Below, piece by piece: positions 1-10,797 of a stretch of 64,000 bases of DNA. The translations under genes and the position numbers were made by a program. Origin of the DNA: Diphasiastrum complanatum (lineage: Eukaryota; Streptophyta; Lycopodiopsida; Lycopodiales; Lycopodiaceae); assembly GCA_029204225.1 (NCBI GenBank), contig CM055107.1, positions 7,890,472 to 7,954,471 on the forward strand, in the 5' to 3' direction. The notes below the pieces were generated by a model. The model did not search any database. It saw only the letters and a list, made by a program, of their open reading frames with translations, and was not told the origin of the DNA. How positions within the stretch are numbered: the first letter of the stretch is position 1; each line of letters starts with the position of its first letter.

Positions 1-10
1 AGCCTCTATA

Positions 11-390
11 CTTTTATGGAATCATATGCAAGATGTGAACATTTCATCATATTCTATGCAAAGAGTAGATCAATTTTGTTTTTTACCTCATCTCCATCAG
101 AGTTCAAATAAGAAAGTTATGACATATCAAAGATTGTTATCATACATTTGATCATGTGGCATATCTCCACCACACGCCAATCTGCAATTGTTAAAGAGAA
201 GAAGTCTACTGGCACGTCATGGTGATATGCCAAGTCATCAAATGCCACATCATCAATGTATGATAACGATATTTGACATGTCATAACTTTCTTATTTGAA
301 CTCGGATGAAGATGAGGTAAAAAGCAAAAATGATCTACTCTTCACATAGAATCCAATGGAATGATCAAATCTTGCATATGATTTTATAAA
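11..390. repeat. Long inverted repeat, MITE-like hairpin element
   Basis: Positions 21-165 are closely matched by the reverse complement of 240-382: both arms begin ATCATATGCAAGAT and share TTCAAATAAGAAAGTTATGACAT. A weaker match continues into the centre (GGCATATC near 160 and 215). The ends are less exact but include a TTTTAT run on both sides. The element has no coding capacity, so it fits a foldback MITE or another hairpin-forming DNA-transposon derivative. A precursor of small RNAs is also possible. Clear target-site duplications were not identified, so its outer limits are approximate. Confidence 0.75.
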
Positions 391-1019
391 AAAGAATTGA
401 AAATTTCTAGAAAAGTTATTGTTGTTCTACTCATCGTTAGATTAATGGATGATTTTATTGTAGATGATGTTTTGCAACTTCTTGCAAATTTGCCCTCCTT
501 AAATCATGTAAGTTTGTTTAAATATGGTTTGCTCGATATATTACTATTAACCATAACTACTAAGAGTTGGGTAGTTAGGAGTTTACGGGCAGCATGTATT
601 ATCAAATCACAAGACCTGCCCACATCGAGAGTTTCAAAATTTACACAAATATTACCGAAAAACTCCAAACATTTTCAGACCGACAAACTATGTTACATAA
701 CTTCACAAGTATAAAAAATTTATTGGGCCACATGTACACTAAACGGTTGAACAGTCAACAAAAGCACCTTGACAAATGGCCCTTTTGGTGGACTACCTCT
801 AATGTCTCATGCATAACATAAGTAGTTAAATTCACACATAGATGGATGGATTACTACATAATATGGTAGATATGTCTGATATCTAGACTGAAATCATCAT
901 TTCATGTAAAAAACTGAAATAAATGATAGCCTAGAAAATTGTCTTGTATTTTGGTTTATATGACAGCTTTTCAAAACTCATCATTTATGCCAAACATGAT
1001 GTTTTCTTAGGTTTATGTA
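391..1019. other. Intergenic sequence, nothing recognised
   Basis: AT-rich sequence. Short open frames between 397 and 821 show no recognisable motif and no splice context. Confidence 0.5.
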
Positions 1020-1235
1020 GATAAGTGGGTCTAGGGCGGATTTTTCGTCGAGGGATTGGTCTTGTTGGAAGATCCCCAGTGGGAGAAGGGCCCACACTGT
1101 CCTTACACGTGAGTGATCAGGGTAACGCCGCATCCAATCCCGAGGGCCATCCCAATTACCCTGTTCTCCCTAGCCAATAAGAGTTTTCCAGGCTCTCAGA
1201 GATATGGCCACCGTGAGATGAGATGGCTACAAACG
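1020..1235 (+). repeat. Dispersed module, partner of 44,127-44,335
   Basis: This GC-richer stretch shares an ordered series of blocks with 44,127-44,335. They are GGGATTGGTC, ACGTGAGT, CATCCAATCC followed by GGG, ATTACCC, AGCCAATNAGAGT and AGGCTCTCAGA then TATG. The order and rough spacing are the same in both copies and both lie on the plus strand. It is probably part of an old transposon (LTR or leader), but I do not recognise the family. Confidence 0.5.
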
Positions 1236-2611
1236 TTTTAGCTAGATTCGAGCTTTGGTTTTGAATTTGGTATGATTATAAATACAAGCTTCTTAGATTT
1301 TGGTCTTTGGTCACTAGGGACAGTCCTGCTTTGATAATCTGGCTTTTGTTATCATCAGTGTGGCCTTTTCTTTGTAGTCGACATTTTTCTTTCCTTCAAG
1401 CAGTGGCTCAAGTGTCCACGTTTCATTCTGCCTCATCGACTCGATCTCCTCCGACATTGCTTGCTTCTAAAATTCACCTTATGGACTCTGGATAGGTTCT
1501 TGATATGTCGCCGGCTCCTCAGCGTAGCCATTAGAAGAGGTCTCATTATCAAAAAGACCCTTTAAGAAATGCCATGTAGGATAAAGAAAAAAATCAAAAT
1601 AAAAAAATAATAATATTGTTTATTTGCTTGCCCCCAACACTCCTGAGGATCTCCAACTCCCAATGATCTAACTATAGTGTCTATTGTCACAGTTAAGAAC
1701 TCTAAACTGTTCATAGTCTAACTTGTCTAAATTCAAAAATATTTTCCCTCCATTGGTTACGAAGAGGGCAATCTTCTCACTGGATCTAGAATATGGCCGC
1801 CATCCCCAAATTCAAATTAGGAAAAAAAGTAAAATGTATAAATATGCATTCCCTCCAGTAGAATAAAAATTTGAGTGCCTTCTCCAAATATGAATGCCAT
1901 CTCCACATTGGAATGAAAATTTGAGCGCCATCTCCAAATTTGAATCAGACAGAAAAGCAAAATCAATGGATTGATGGTACAGAGTATATAATATAATAAA
2001 AGATAAGTACTTTGTTTTGTTTTAAAAAATTTGTTCTTAGTACTTTGATGCGTTTAATTACTTTCTTGTTTTTTCTGATGACAACATTGTATTATCTACA
2101 TTTGGATATCCCTACTGATTTGGCACCTTTACAGAGAAGGGGAGGCAAAGGAATTCCAATCTTTGCTGAGGATCGAATAGGGAAGAGGAGGCAAAGGAAT
2201 TCAAATATCTGCTAAAGATCATTCTCGTTATAGGGTAGAAGGAAAGAACAACTTGGATTTGTGGACAAATGGAACATTATATTCTCAAGATCCCAGCACT
2301 CTGACTCATCCCACATTCTCGTCAATAACTAATCTAGTTATATGGATATGCAATGGGCATACTGGATTACTAGGATACTGTGAGAGATTGAAGAATCATG
2401 GAAATTAGTTCTATATGATGAAAATTCACATTTTAGAATGTAAGTTGATACGGATATCCTCTTATTGTCAGAATAGAGATTGTCTTCTCCAAAAGACCTT
2501 AGAGGAAAACGAACAACTTAAAAGAAATAATGAATAATTACACCAATATAACAATCGATATCAAATACAAACTAAAGCAAATGCAATCAATCTTACAATC
2601 TATTCGAATTG
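1236..2611. other. Non-coding stretch with a small degenerate tandem repeat
   Basis: No convincing gene. Between about 1,840 and 1,945 a unit reading roughly GAATGCCATCTCCAAATTTG recurs three times with variation. A phrase at 1,547 (CAAAAAGACCCTTTAAGAA) recurs at 17,551, which suggests a minor dispersed repeat. Confidence 0.4.
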
Positions 2612-4690
2612 AAAAGTTACAATTACTGAAGGATGTGGAATTCTAAGAAGAAGGCTAGGAATAAGAAGCGAAAGCAACAAAGTTGCAAGGATATTTAAAC
2701 TCTTTCAAAAAGGATGTTATCGAAATAGAAGGATTCATGCATTCAAGTAAGCATGTTCTGATTTTTGTAACTTTATCAATGACATATGGATTTATTTCAG
2801 CTACGGTGATATTTTGCCAACTATCTGTTTTTTTGCAGATCTGCATTAGTAGCTCCTCGGAATATTAAGGACAATGCTTCACTTGGAATATCGTTGGGCT
2901 CAATATTGACAGGCAAATCCACTGAGTGTATCATTATGAACAATAGGAGTTCCAATGTAAAATGCAAATTAACAGAGTCTTTGATGGTGGACAATCAAAA
3001 AAATTTAGATAAGACTATAGTTCAAGGTGCTTCTGATTTTGTAGGTATTAGCAGGGAAGCATATGCAACAATATTTAAACTTATTAGAGAAGCTTTTAAG
3101 TAAGTTCAAATTAGAAAAGTACTAATCCCAAGGTCATATCACTTGAAGAAAGAGAAGGATACATTAAACATAGGTATGCATAAGATTATCGGTAACCCAT
3201 TTCATATTGAGGAGGTGTATGAAACTGATGGAAGTTCAATATCTTGTAGTTCATCAAACAACTTATTTGTTGATATAAATTACTTGCTAAGATACATCGT
3301 CACATTCTATGATATAACCTTTGAAAAGGTGAATGGCAAAATAATCATGGTACTTAAGCTAAATGAGTTAGAAATTGTAAAAGGGTAGAAGATGGAGAGT
3401 GTTAGTATAGCTCTCATGAATGGTGCACTATCACAAACAGTGGAACAAGGAGATTTCAGATTTAGTGTCCAGTCCGAGAATGATATATGGTGGTTGGCAG
3501 CGTTTCAAATAATTTTTCTCTTTATTACATTATTTTCAATGGATAATATAAATTCATATTAAGCTAAGTTTGAATTATTGTTTGGATAGGTATTGAAGGA
3601 GGATCATGATATATTATCATGGATATTCTCTAGGACATCTTACCCTAGGATCATCAAGGACCATATGGATGGAGGATTTCTCAATGTTCCACAAGTTGGA
3701 GACTTCAATGTTGAATGGCACTTAGCAAGTTATTTGAAAACATTGAAATGCATGTATAATGTCTCTCACGATGCTACATCCAAACACCCTTGTTTATACT
3801 ACATGAAAATGGCAAAAGATGTTACTAGGAGTACATGAATTACTAGAGAATATGCAGATCCAAACTGGAAGCATGTGCTGCCCATTCCCTTGAAAATTGT
3901 GCATGTTTGCACTCTTCATGTAGAAGTTAGATTAATAGAAAAGCTCATTTATCTTCATATAGTTTTTGCTTGAAATACTAAGCCAACATCATCCTCGAAG
4001 GAAGCTATCTCGAGATTAGAAGATGTTTTATCGAAAGCAAGACTTCATAAGGGACGTGTCAAAATACAGAAAGATGAAAAGCTTTCAGAAAAGACAAGAA
4101 ATATGCTTACTAAACCAAGCATAGGAGGAGCAAAAGCACGTCAATTCCTATCAAAACATACTGGTAAGGCTTCAAAATTTAACACTCAGTCTGGATGGAT
4201 ATCATTGCTGCCACTCAAGGTTTCGAGAAGAGCGGCAAAACTAGATTACTAAAAGTTGATGTATGGAGAAAGCTTGATAGTATGATTGAAATTTTAAGAA
4301 AAGATAAATTTTCTGATATTGACAAGAAAGCTGTACAAAATACTTGTGTCGAGTTTGTTGGTACAGTATCAAAAGCATGGGGAGAAGATCACATCACTCA
4401 TTACATGGTTAGTATAAATGCTTCGAGATGATTTTAATACTCCTTATATATTTTGATCCAAGCATAAGACTGACATTATGATTTTGACATGTGCAACACA
4501 TAATAAGAGATCATACAACATTTTTTGCAAACACATGGAAGCCTGAGTGTCTAGTCATCACAAGGGATGGAGAAGTCACATTGGCAAGCACGGGCAGCAT
4601 TTCATCAACATGGAGGAACCAATGAAAAATGAAACTACATTTATCAATTATTTCAATGGTTCTACCGTAGAGTTCAGATTTGACAAATAA
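2612..4690 (+). pseudogene. Decayed spliced gene of an unrecognised conserved family
   Basis: A coherent protein can be followed through this region, but it is broken. One reading frame runs from 2,612 to a GTAAGC donor near 2,745, passes an intron ending TTTTTTGCAG at about 2,838, and resumes in phase. After an in-frame TAA near 3,101 the same frame continues from about 3,104 and holds until about 3,510. The expected donor after that exon reads AT instead of GT. The next exon opens at about 3,591 and contains WHLASYLKTLKCMYN and later IPLKIVHVCTLHVE. Stops sit where tryptophan seems expected (3,838 and 3,973, both TGA; about 4,532, TAG). A frameshift lies near 4,190. A last exon includes GMEKSHWQARAAFHQHGG. 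The family may be a transposase-like or domesticated gene; I recall no name for it. The pattern of G-to-A stops suggests cytosine-methylation decay. Confidence is high that it was once coding and low for any function. Confidence 0.6.
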
Positions 4691-5745
4691 CAAAATCCAT
4701 AGAATATATCAAGTTTAGAAAAGCATGCAAGTTCACGCATGAAGAGAAAAATTAGAATATTGCTGAATAACAGATTACATTCTTCTTGAAACTGTGCCTT
4801 TTCTACAAATGATTTTAATATAACAAAGACATTCAGTAATCATTGTCATCAAATTATGACAAGTTCAGAAAAGCAAGAGAGAAGAGCATCATAATCAAAT
4901 GATATGTACTCAATGTAAATGTATTAATTGTATCATAACATAAAACAAAGTGTTCACTCTTCATCATCAATTTTTGTATCTCCTTCTATGCCGATGAAAG
5001 AATCCCGAACCACTTCAGTATCAAGGGTGTCAATAAGGAAGTGACTAATATCTTTAAAGGATGATGGAACTGAGGATGAGGCCATTTGAGGATCAGAAGC
5101 GATAGCTTTTTCATCATCCGAGATCTAAACTAGCAGGAAAAGTATAAAACCAGTCTAGTATTTAAGAAAACGACATTTTCTTTTACAGATAGGACACATC
5201 ATAGTGTATCTAAATTGTTCAAACAATCTAGTAAACATTCTGTCTAGTCTTTGCTTGAACATCGGGAAGAAATGAACAAGACCAGTAAAATGCATGAATG
5301 AGAGAGGACCTATGGAGATAACATGTATACTAGCTATATCCCTGAATCTAACATAGTATTTGTAAATACTGCAGAACTAGGTTGCACAGTCTTGCAAACA
5401 TGTAGATATGGGCGAAATAGTGTGTGAAAGTAGTCTAAGTTTTTAGTCATTCCAAGATCAGTAAGAAATACACTTAGGGTGCTCTCACGGCTAGATCCCG
5501 AGGACAACACCATGGCTCTCAGGTAGATATCGCTTCTGTGCGTGGGGTAAGCAAACAGGAAAAAAGAGATTGTAAGAACGCACACAGGAGTGATATGTAC
5601 GAAAACTGTAGTTGGGATATCGCATTAGTGTGTAGACAAAAGACTAGCAACAATAGATACTATAAATAGTGCGCAGAAAAGCAATTTGCCATGAAAATTG
5701 AGAAAAAAAAGTAAAAAATTAATCGGGTTGCATGTCTTTTATAGG
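4691..5745. other. Intergenic sequence, nothing recognised
   Basis: No ORF with recognisable motifs, no repeat ends and no RNA gene seen. A minus-strand frame at 5,334-5,585 has no recognisable features. Confidence 0.4.
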
Positions 5746-5749
5746 CAAT

Positions 5750-5944
5750 TTTCACACGTGTGGGTCAATGGTCAACCAAACACATGTTGCCTCCTAATGG
5801 TTCGTACAACTACACACGTGTGATCTGACTACTGGACACGTGTCACGAGTTCATCAAAAAATGTGACACGTGTCGCCTCCCTAATGGTCCATACGACTAC
5901 ACACGTGTGATATGACTACAGGGCATGTGTCACGAGGTCATTGG
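5750..5944. promoter_or_regulatory. CACGTG-rich tandem array, left half
   Basis: About two copies of an 85-86 bp unit (GCCTCC recurs at 5,789 and 5,875). Each has CACGTG or CATGTG palindromes in ACACGTGT context, at about 5,755, 5,816, 5,838, 5,866 and 5,903. CACGTG is the plant G-box bound by bZIP and bHLH factors (established knowledge). The array continues after the copia insertion at 10,306, so before insertion it lay directly upstream of the histone H3-like ORF. A regulatory role is inferred; a plain tandem repeat with a palindromic unit is the alternative. Confidence 0.55.
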
Positions 5945-6553
5945 TGTCAGAAATCGAGAGGTTAGTGAGCAGAATCTTGAGCAGGTTCGTATAGGATCGG
6001 AAACGCCACAAACAACAATAGAGTATTCAAATTGAATGATTTAGACAAATGCACAATGAAATGATACTGTAGTAGGACTAAAAATTTGCACTCTGATTAA
6101 TATCAAACAGTGAGTACATGCTTGAAGTGATAACTTTAGCTTACAGTCATTGAGAGTGATAACTTTGGTTGTAGAAACTCGAATAATCAGAAGAAGTAAT
6201 CTGATGAGATTCTAGGATTGATATCCTACAAAATATCTACAACTACCTTTTGTTGCAGTTATTACAATTGCCTCATTATAGTTAATGCATGTACAAAGTG
6301 GACAGACTATCAACGCGAAGTCGTTGGGTCGGCGACAGTATCAAAATTTACAAGTATCAAAAAATGTACAAAGATTTGAAAATACTGACTCGAAAAATAT
6401 AGAATTTTTCGAGTCGATCCGATATAAAAAATTCCTAGAAAAGATTTGATTCTGAATTTTTCAATCCTCTGTTCATAATTCGAGCTTTCTGTTTTTGGTT
6501 TTTCATGATGCTCATTATTGAATGGATTTGAGACTGAGCATCGAAATCCAACA
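5945..6553 (-). repeat. LTR of the 5.9-10.3 kb copia element (3' LTR)
   Basis: 609 bp. On the element's strand it starts TGTTGGATTTCGATGC and ends TGACA. It aligns end to end with 9,691-10,300. The purine-rich run GGAAGAG precedes it on the minus strand. Confidence 0.92.
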
Positions 6554-6559
6554 CTCTTC

Positions 6560-6767
6560 CTTAATTTGGATCTTGAAAACTTTTGATTTTTAGATTCAAC
6601 ATGTCGTTGAATCTGAGGTGGTGCTCCTTTGATAGAGCCTTTGTGAAGTAATCTCCTGCCATTGATTCTGTCCTACAGTAGACTAAGGATATATCTTTGC
6701 TTTGTACTTTCTCTCTCAAATAGTGATATCTGATTTTGATATGCTTGCTTCGAGAATGAAATCTTGG

Positions 6768-6865
<98 letters not shown>

Positions 6866-9560
6866 ATGGTGCTTAAGTTGTCACAAAAGATGGTTGTTGG
6901 ATGTGATTGTGCAAGGTTGATTTCTGCTAGTAGGTGCCTCAACCAAATTGTTTCCTTTGTAACATTTGTGTCAGCAATGTACTCTAATTCAGTTGATGAT
7001 AATGCTACTGAGGTCTGCTTTCGGCTGTTCTAGGAGATCGGTTCTTGATTGTATAGGAATACCAATTCATAAGTAGACCTTCTAGAATCGATATCTCTTG
7101 CCCAATCTGCATCTGTGTATCCTTCAAGTACGTTGGTAGGTTGGTTGTCTCCATAACGTATGCTAAGATGTTTGGTTGCCTGAATGTACTTCATGACCTT
7201 TGTGAGCACTTTCCAATGAGTTAGACCTGGATTCGATAGAAACTGGCTGAGTGAACTGATTGAATATGCAATGTCACGGGTCGAGTGCAGATCATTGCAT
7301 ACATTAGTGAGCCGATGATGGAGTGAAATAGATATTGTTTCATCTCCTCCTAATCTGCCTCAATTTGAGGATATTGTTCCTTTGACAACTTCAATCCAAA
7401 GTCAAGTGAAAAGAGACTTGGTTTGTAGTTGGCCATTCCATACTTTTTCAGCACATTTGTGAGATATCGCTGTTGGTTGATGAAAATCGGACGACTAGAT
7501 CAAATTCAGAAAATTTTGATTCCGAGACAGTAGTGGGCTTTTGGACCCATATCAGTCATTTTGTACTCCTTGGCCAGCATGCATTTCGTTTCCTTCATCA
7601 GATCCAGATCGTTACTAAATAATAGTGTATCATCTACATAGAGAGTGACGATGATGAAGAAATTTGATACAGAGTTGAAGTAGACATTCGAGTGTGCTGA
7701 GTTTGGAATGAAACCATTCTAATAAGGAATGCATTTATTTTTTGGAACTAGGCCCTAAGTGACTATTTCAGTCCATAGAGTGCCTTGTAAATTTTGCACA
7801 CAAGGTGTTGTTTTCCTCTCAACTCATATTCTTCTGGTTGTGACATAAATATTTCTTCTTCAATGGTCCCATTGAGCAAAGCGATCTGGACATCCATTTG
7901 ATGGACTTCGAGATCTACTGCAGCTGCAAAGGAGAGTAGCAAATAGAACAAAGCATGCTTGAGTATTGGGTTGAAGGTTTCAGAATAATCCAGATCTAGA
8001 ATCTGGGAATAGCCTTTGGCTGCCAAAGCATATTAGATGATTCAGAAGTTGAGGTATGACGAGCTTGACTGTTGGAAGAATAACAATGGCTGAGTTTGTA
8101 GAGATCTCTACTTCTTCTCCCAAAAGCTAGAATTTTCCAAGTTTTGTTAAGGATAGTGCAACCGATTGTATCGAATTTAACCCTTCGATCTGAATCAATG
8201 ATTCTGCTAACTGAGAGTAGATTCTTGGTCAGATTTGAGATGTGGAGAACATTGGGAAAGAAATGAGTAGGAATTTTACCCTTAAAACACATATTTGATA
8301 CAAGATTCAAATTTCTTAGTTCTTTCAACATGCCAATCAAATCTCAAAAAAGCTCTGCCCTGCGGCCTTATGATCTTTCCAGATTCAATTAAGAATTTGA
8401 GAGTGGCAAAAAGTAGTTATTAGTTTCTTGTTGACAATAACCTTGACTTCACCTTTCTGAAATTTGACTCTGACTATTTCTTTACCTTGAATTGAATGTG
8501 ATGAGTTGTCTCCAAGTTGCACAACTCGAGTGGGTGAAAGATTTATAATCTTTGAACCAGACTTGATGGTGAGTCATGTGTTGAGTTGCTCCAGAATCGA
8601 GATACCAGGAATCGATATCCTATTGTTTTCCGACCTTGGTCATAAAGGCTGCTTCATCTTCCTCATGTTGTTGTATCAAAAAACTAGTTGAGGCTGAATT
8701 TGCTTGTTGTTGGAAGTGCTTCTTCTTCTCATTCTTGAATTTTAAAGTTCTGTAGTCCTTGATCTCAAGTCCAATTCTCTTGCAATATCTGCAGAAAAGC
8801 TTCTGCTTTGGTTGGAAAGATGAAGAGTTCGAATTCGATCCTGAGTCTAAATTCAACCCAGAGCTAAAATTTGAGACTTAGTCAAAATTTGATCATGACT
8901 GCATATTGCTCTCTTTTTTTTGGATCTAAACTTCTGATTTTTGGAATACAGAGCATGAGGATCCGACTGTGTACCTAAGGAGGTTGCAGATCTTCTGGCC
9001 TCCTCTTGTTGAAGTAATAAAATCACTCTTGAAAGGGTGATCTTCTCTTGGATCAAAATTTCTAGGACCCAGTTCTCATAGGCCTCATGAAGACTCGATA
9101 ATAGAGTTATAACAACATCAGTATCTTCAATGACTGAGCCAGTTGCAGTCATTTGCTCCATAAAATTTTGGAAAGTGTTGATGTGGATCGAAACATTTGT
9201 TGCTTCAGACATTCTCAAGGTGAAGAATTTTTTCCTCAAATGCAGTTTGGAGGAGATGTCCTTGATATCATAGAGTGTTGCTAGGATGTCCCATGCATGC
9301 TTAGTAGTCTTAACAACTCGTATGTGACTGATTTGATTGTCTTTGATGTTGAGGTGATCATGACAAAAGCCTTGTCATCTTTCAGTCTCCATTTGGTGAT
9401 AGTGGCTACATGACCTCCAAGTTTAACTTATGTGCCATCAACAATGTCCCACAGTTCCTTGGCTAGTAGTATGACCTTCATTTTGAATTTTCAAAGATGG
9501 TAGTTTCTTCTATCGAGTCTATCAATTAGAGAAGAATTAAAAGACGAATCCATTCTGGTT
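6560..9560 (-). pseudogene. Degenerate gag-pol of the copia element
   Basis: Read right to left. Gag of the UBN2 type lies at 9,239-8,853, followed by a zinc knuckle near 8,790. The knuckle keeps its first two cysteines (CRYC) but the H and last C positions read L and Y. The protease motif DSGA(TQHMT) is at about 8,587-8,607. A gag-pre-integrase segment (NLTKNLLSVS) is at about 8,250. The integrase catalytic core is absent. RT then resumes with FNPILKHALF and the conserved VHQMDVQIALLNG at about 7,890. Downstream RT and RNase H can be followed with several stops to the C-terminal TKALS region at about 6,640. A (GA)n tract lies inside the RNase H frame. The element cannot move on its own. Confidence 0.88.
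6771..6863. repeat. (GA)n microsatellite within the RNase H frame
   Basis: About 46 uninterrupted GA units. On the minus strand the RNase H reading frame enters after CDNLSTIAL and leaves before the segment containing SKQAYQN. The tract therefore expanded inside former coding sequence. Confidence 0.97.
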
Positions 9561-9678
9561 GAGCAAGATCATCGGTAGAAACAATTCGAGATACTGTTGG
9601 CTATGCGCTTGCTAGGACGCGTCTTGATATAAACAAGACTTGATAATCCGCAGTAAAATACAAATTACTGCACTGTCC

Positions 9679-9690
9679 GCTCTGATACCA
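9679..9690 (-). other. Primer-binding site (tRNA-iMet type)
   Basis: The plus strand reads GCTCTGATACCA, so the minus strand reads TGGTATCAGAGC. This is the usual complement of the initiator tRNA-Met 3' end in plant copia elements, directly adjoining the LTR at 9,691. Confidence 0.92.
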
Positions 9691-10300
9691 TGTCGAAAAT
9701 CAAGAGGTTAGTCAGCGGAAGCTCGAATAGGTTCATGTAGGATCGGAAACACCACAATAAATAGTAGAATATTCAAATTGAATGATTCGGACAAATGCAC
9801 AATGAAGCTATATAGTAGTAGGACCAAAAATTTGCACTCTGATTAATATCAAATAGTGAGTACAATGCTTGAAGCGATAACTGCAGCTTACAATCACTGA
9901 GAGTGATAACTCTGGCTGCAAAAACTCAAATAATCAAAAGAAGTTTCTAATGAAGATTCTAGGATTGACATCCTACAAAATATCTACAACTACCTTTTGT
10001 TGCAGGTATTACAACCGCCTCATTATAGTAAATGCTTGTACAAAGTGGGCGGATTGTCAATGCAAAGTCGTTGGGTCGGATTTTAGATCATCGACAATAT
10101 CAAAATTTACAAGTATCAAAAAATGCACAAAGACTCAAAAAATACTGACTCAAAAAATATAAACTTTTTGAATCGATCTGATATAGAAGAATTCTCAAAA
10201 AAATTTGATCCTAAATTTTTCGATCCTCTACTCAATGAGCCCTAGTTTTTCAAGATGCCCATTAAGAAATGGATTTGAGACTGAGCATCAAATTCCAACA
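9691..10300 (-). repeat. LTR of the 5.9-10.3 kb copia element (5' LTR)
   Basis: 610 bp, TG...CA ends, homologous to 5,945-6,553. The right end abuts the ATTGG duplication at 10,301. Confidence 0.92.
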
Positions 10301-10305
10301 ATTGG

Positions 10306-10485
10306 TAGGAAACATGCCATGTGACATCTCCCTATTGCACCATACGATAGCACATGTGTGACCTGACATCCGAACACATGTCACGCAATCATTGCATGGA
10401 TAAGGCGACACATGGCAGAATCTCATAAACTGATAGTTTGCACGTGCGACAAGACGTGTGTTCGCACGTGCGAACCGTTTGATAA
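10306..10485. promoter_or_regulatory. CACGTG/CATGTG tandem array, right half, upstream of the H3-like ORF
   Basis: Continuation of the array at 5,750-5,944 after the copia element. Two more diverged units carry CATGTG, ACACATGT and two GCACGTGC palindromes at about 10,440 and 10,465. It ends about 310 bp upstream of the proposed ATG at 10,798. As a cluster of E-box/G-box type sites it could be promoter sequence. No clear TATA box was fixed. Confidence 0.5.
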
Positions 10486-10797
10486 AAGTCCTCGACCCCG
10501 AGACACTTTTCTTCAATTTTTTTTTGCTCCATCTTTCCGCATATTGCTCTTGTGCGACGGTAGGTTATGTGCACTTCTATCTATTATAATTCATATGCAC
10601 AAATTTGATATACTGTACCTCCGCATATCGCTATGGTAGGACCCTCTTCTATTTGTGTTTTACTTGTTATACTCGTTGCGCATAGAAGCGATATAACTTA
10701 CTGTCCATACATATTGCTTCTCTACAACCATCATTACACCCTTTTTCATCATATTTCATTTCTCATGCACAAGTCCAATAGCCCTCTGACTACCAAT

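Larger units (their letters stand above)
5945..10300 (-). mobile_element. Ty1/copia LTR retrotransposon with TSD, internally deleted
   Basis: A complete but defective element in minus orientation. LTRs lie at 5,945-6,553 and 9,691-10,300, both with TG...CA ends. They are flanked by a perfect 5-bp duplication ATTGG at 5,940-5,944 and 10,301-10,305. Beside the right LTR is a primer-binding site for initiator tRNA-Met (TGGTATCAGAGC on the minus strand). Beside the left LTR is a purine run, AAGGAAGAG, that fits a polypurine tract. The order gag, protease, pre-integrase, RT, RNase H read from right to left is that of copia. The integrase core is missing: the frame jumps from pre-integrase to RT near 8,040. 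The LTRs differ at many positions, so the insertion is not recent. It interrupts the CACGTG array. Confidence 0.93.

Noticed and set aside
1547-1566. Nineteen-base match between 1,547 and 17,551 (CAAAAAGACCCTTTAAGAA)
   Set aside because: Flanks do not align, so it is too short to define a repeat.
6673-6942. Leu-Ser or Arg-Glu repeat proteins across GA/CT tracts (also at 13,154-13,720, 30,558-30,854 and 32,096-32,339)
   Set aside because: They are translations of dinucleotide repeats, not genes.
10633-10797. Upstream start for the H3-like protein at 10,633 giving a hydrophobic N-terminus
   Set aside because: The ATG at 10,798 gives an N-terminus matching H3; the upstream residues look like translated leader.
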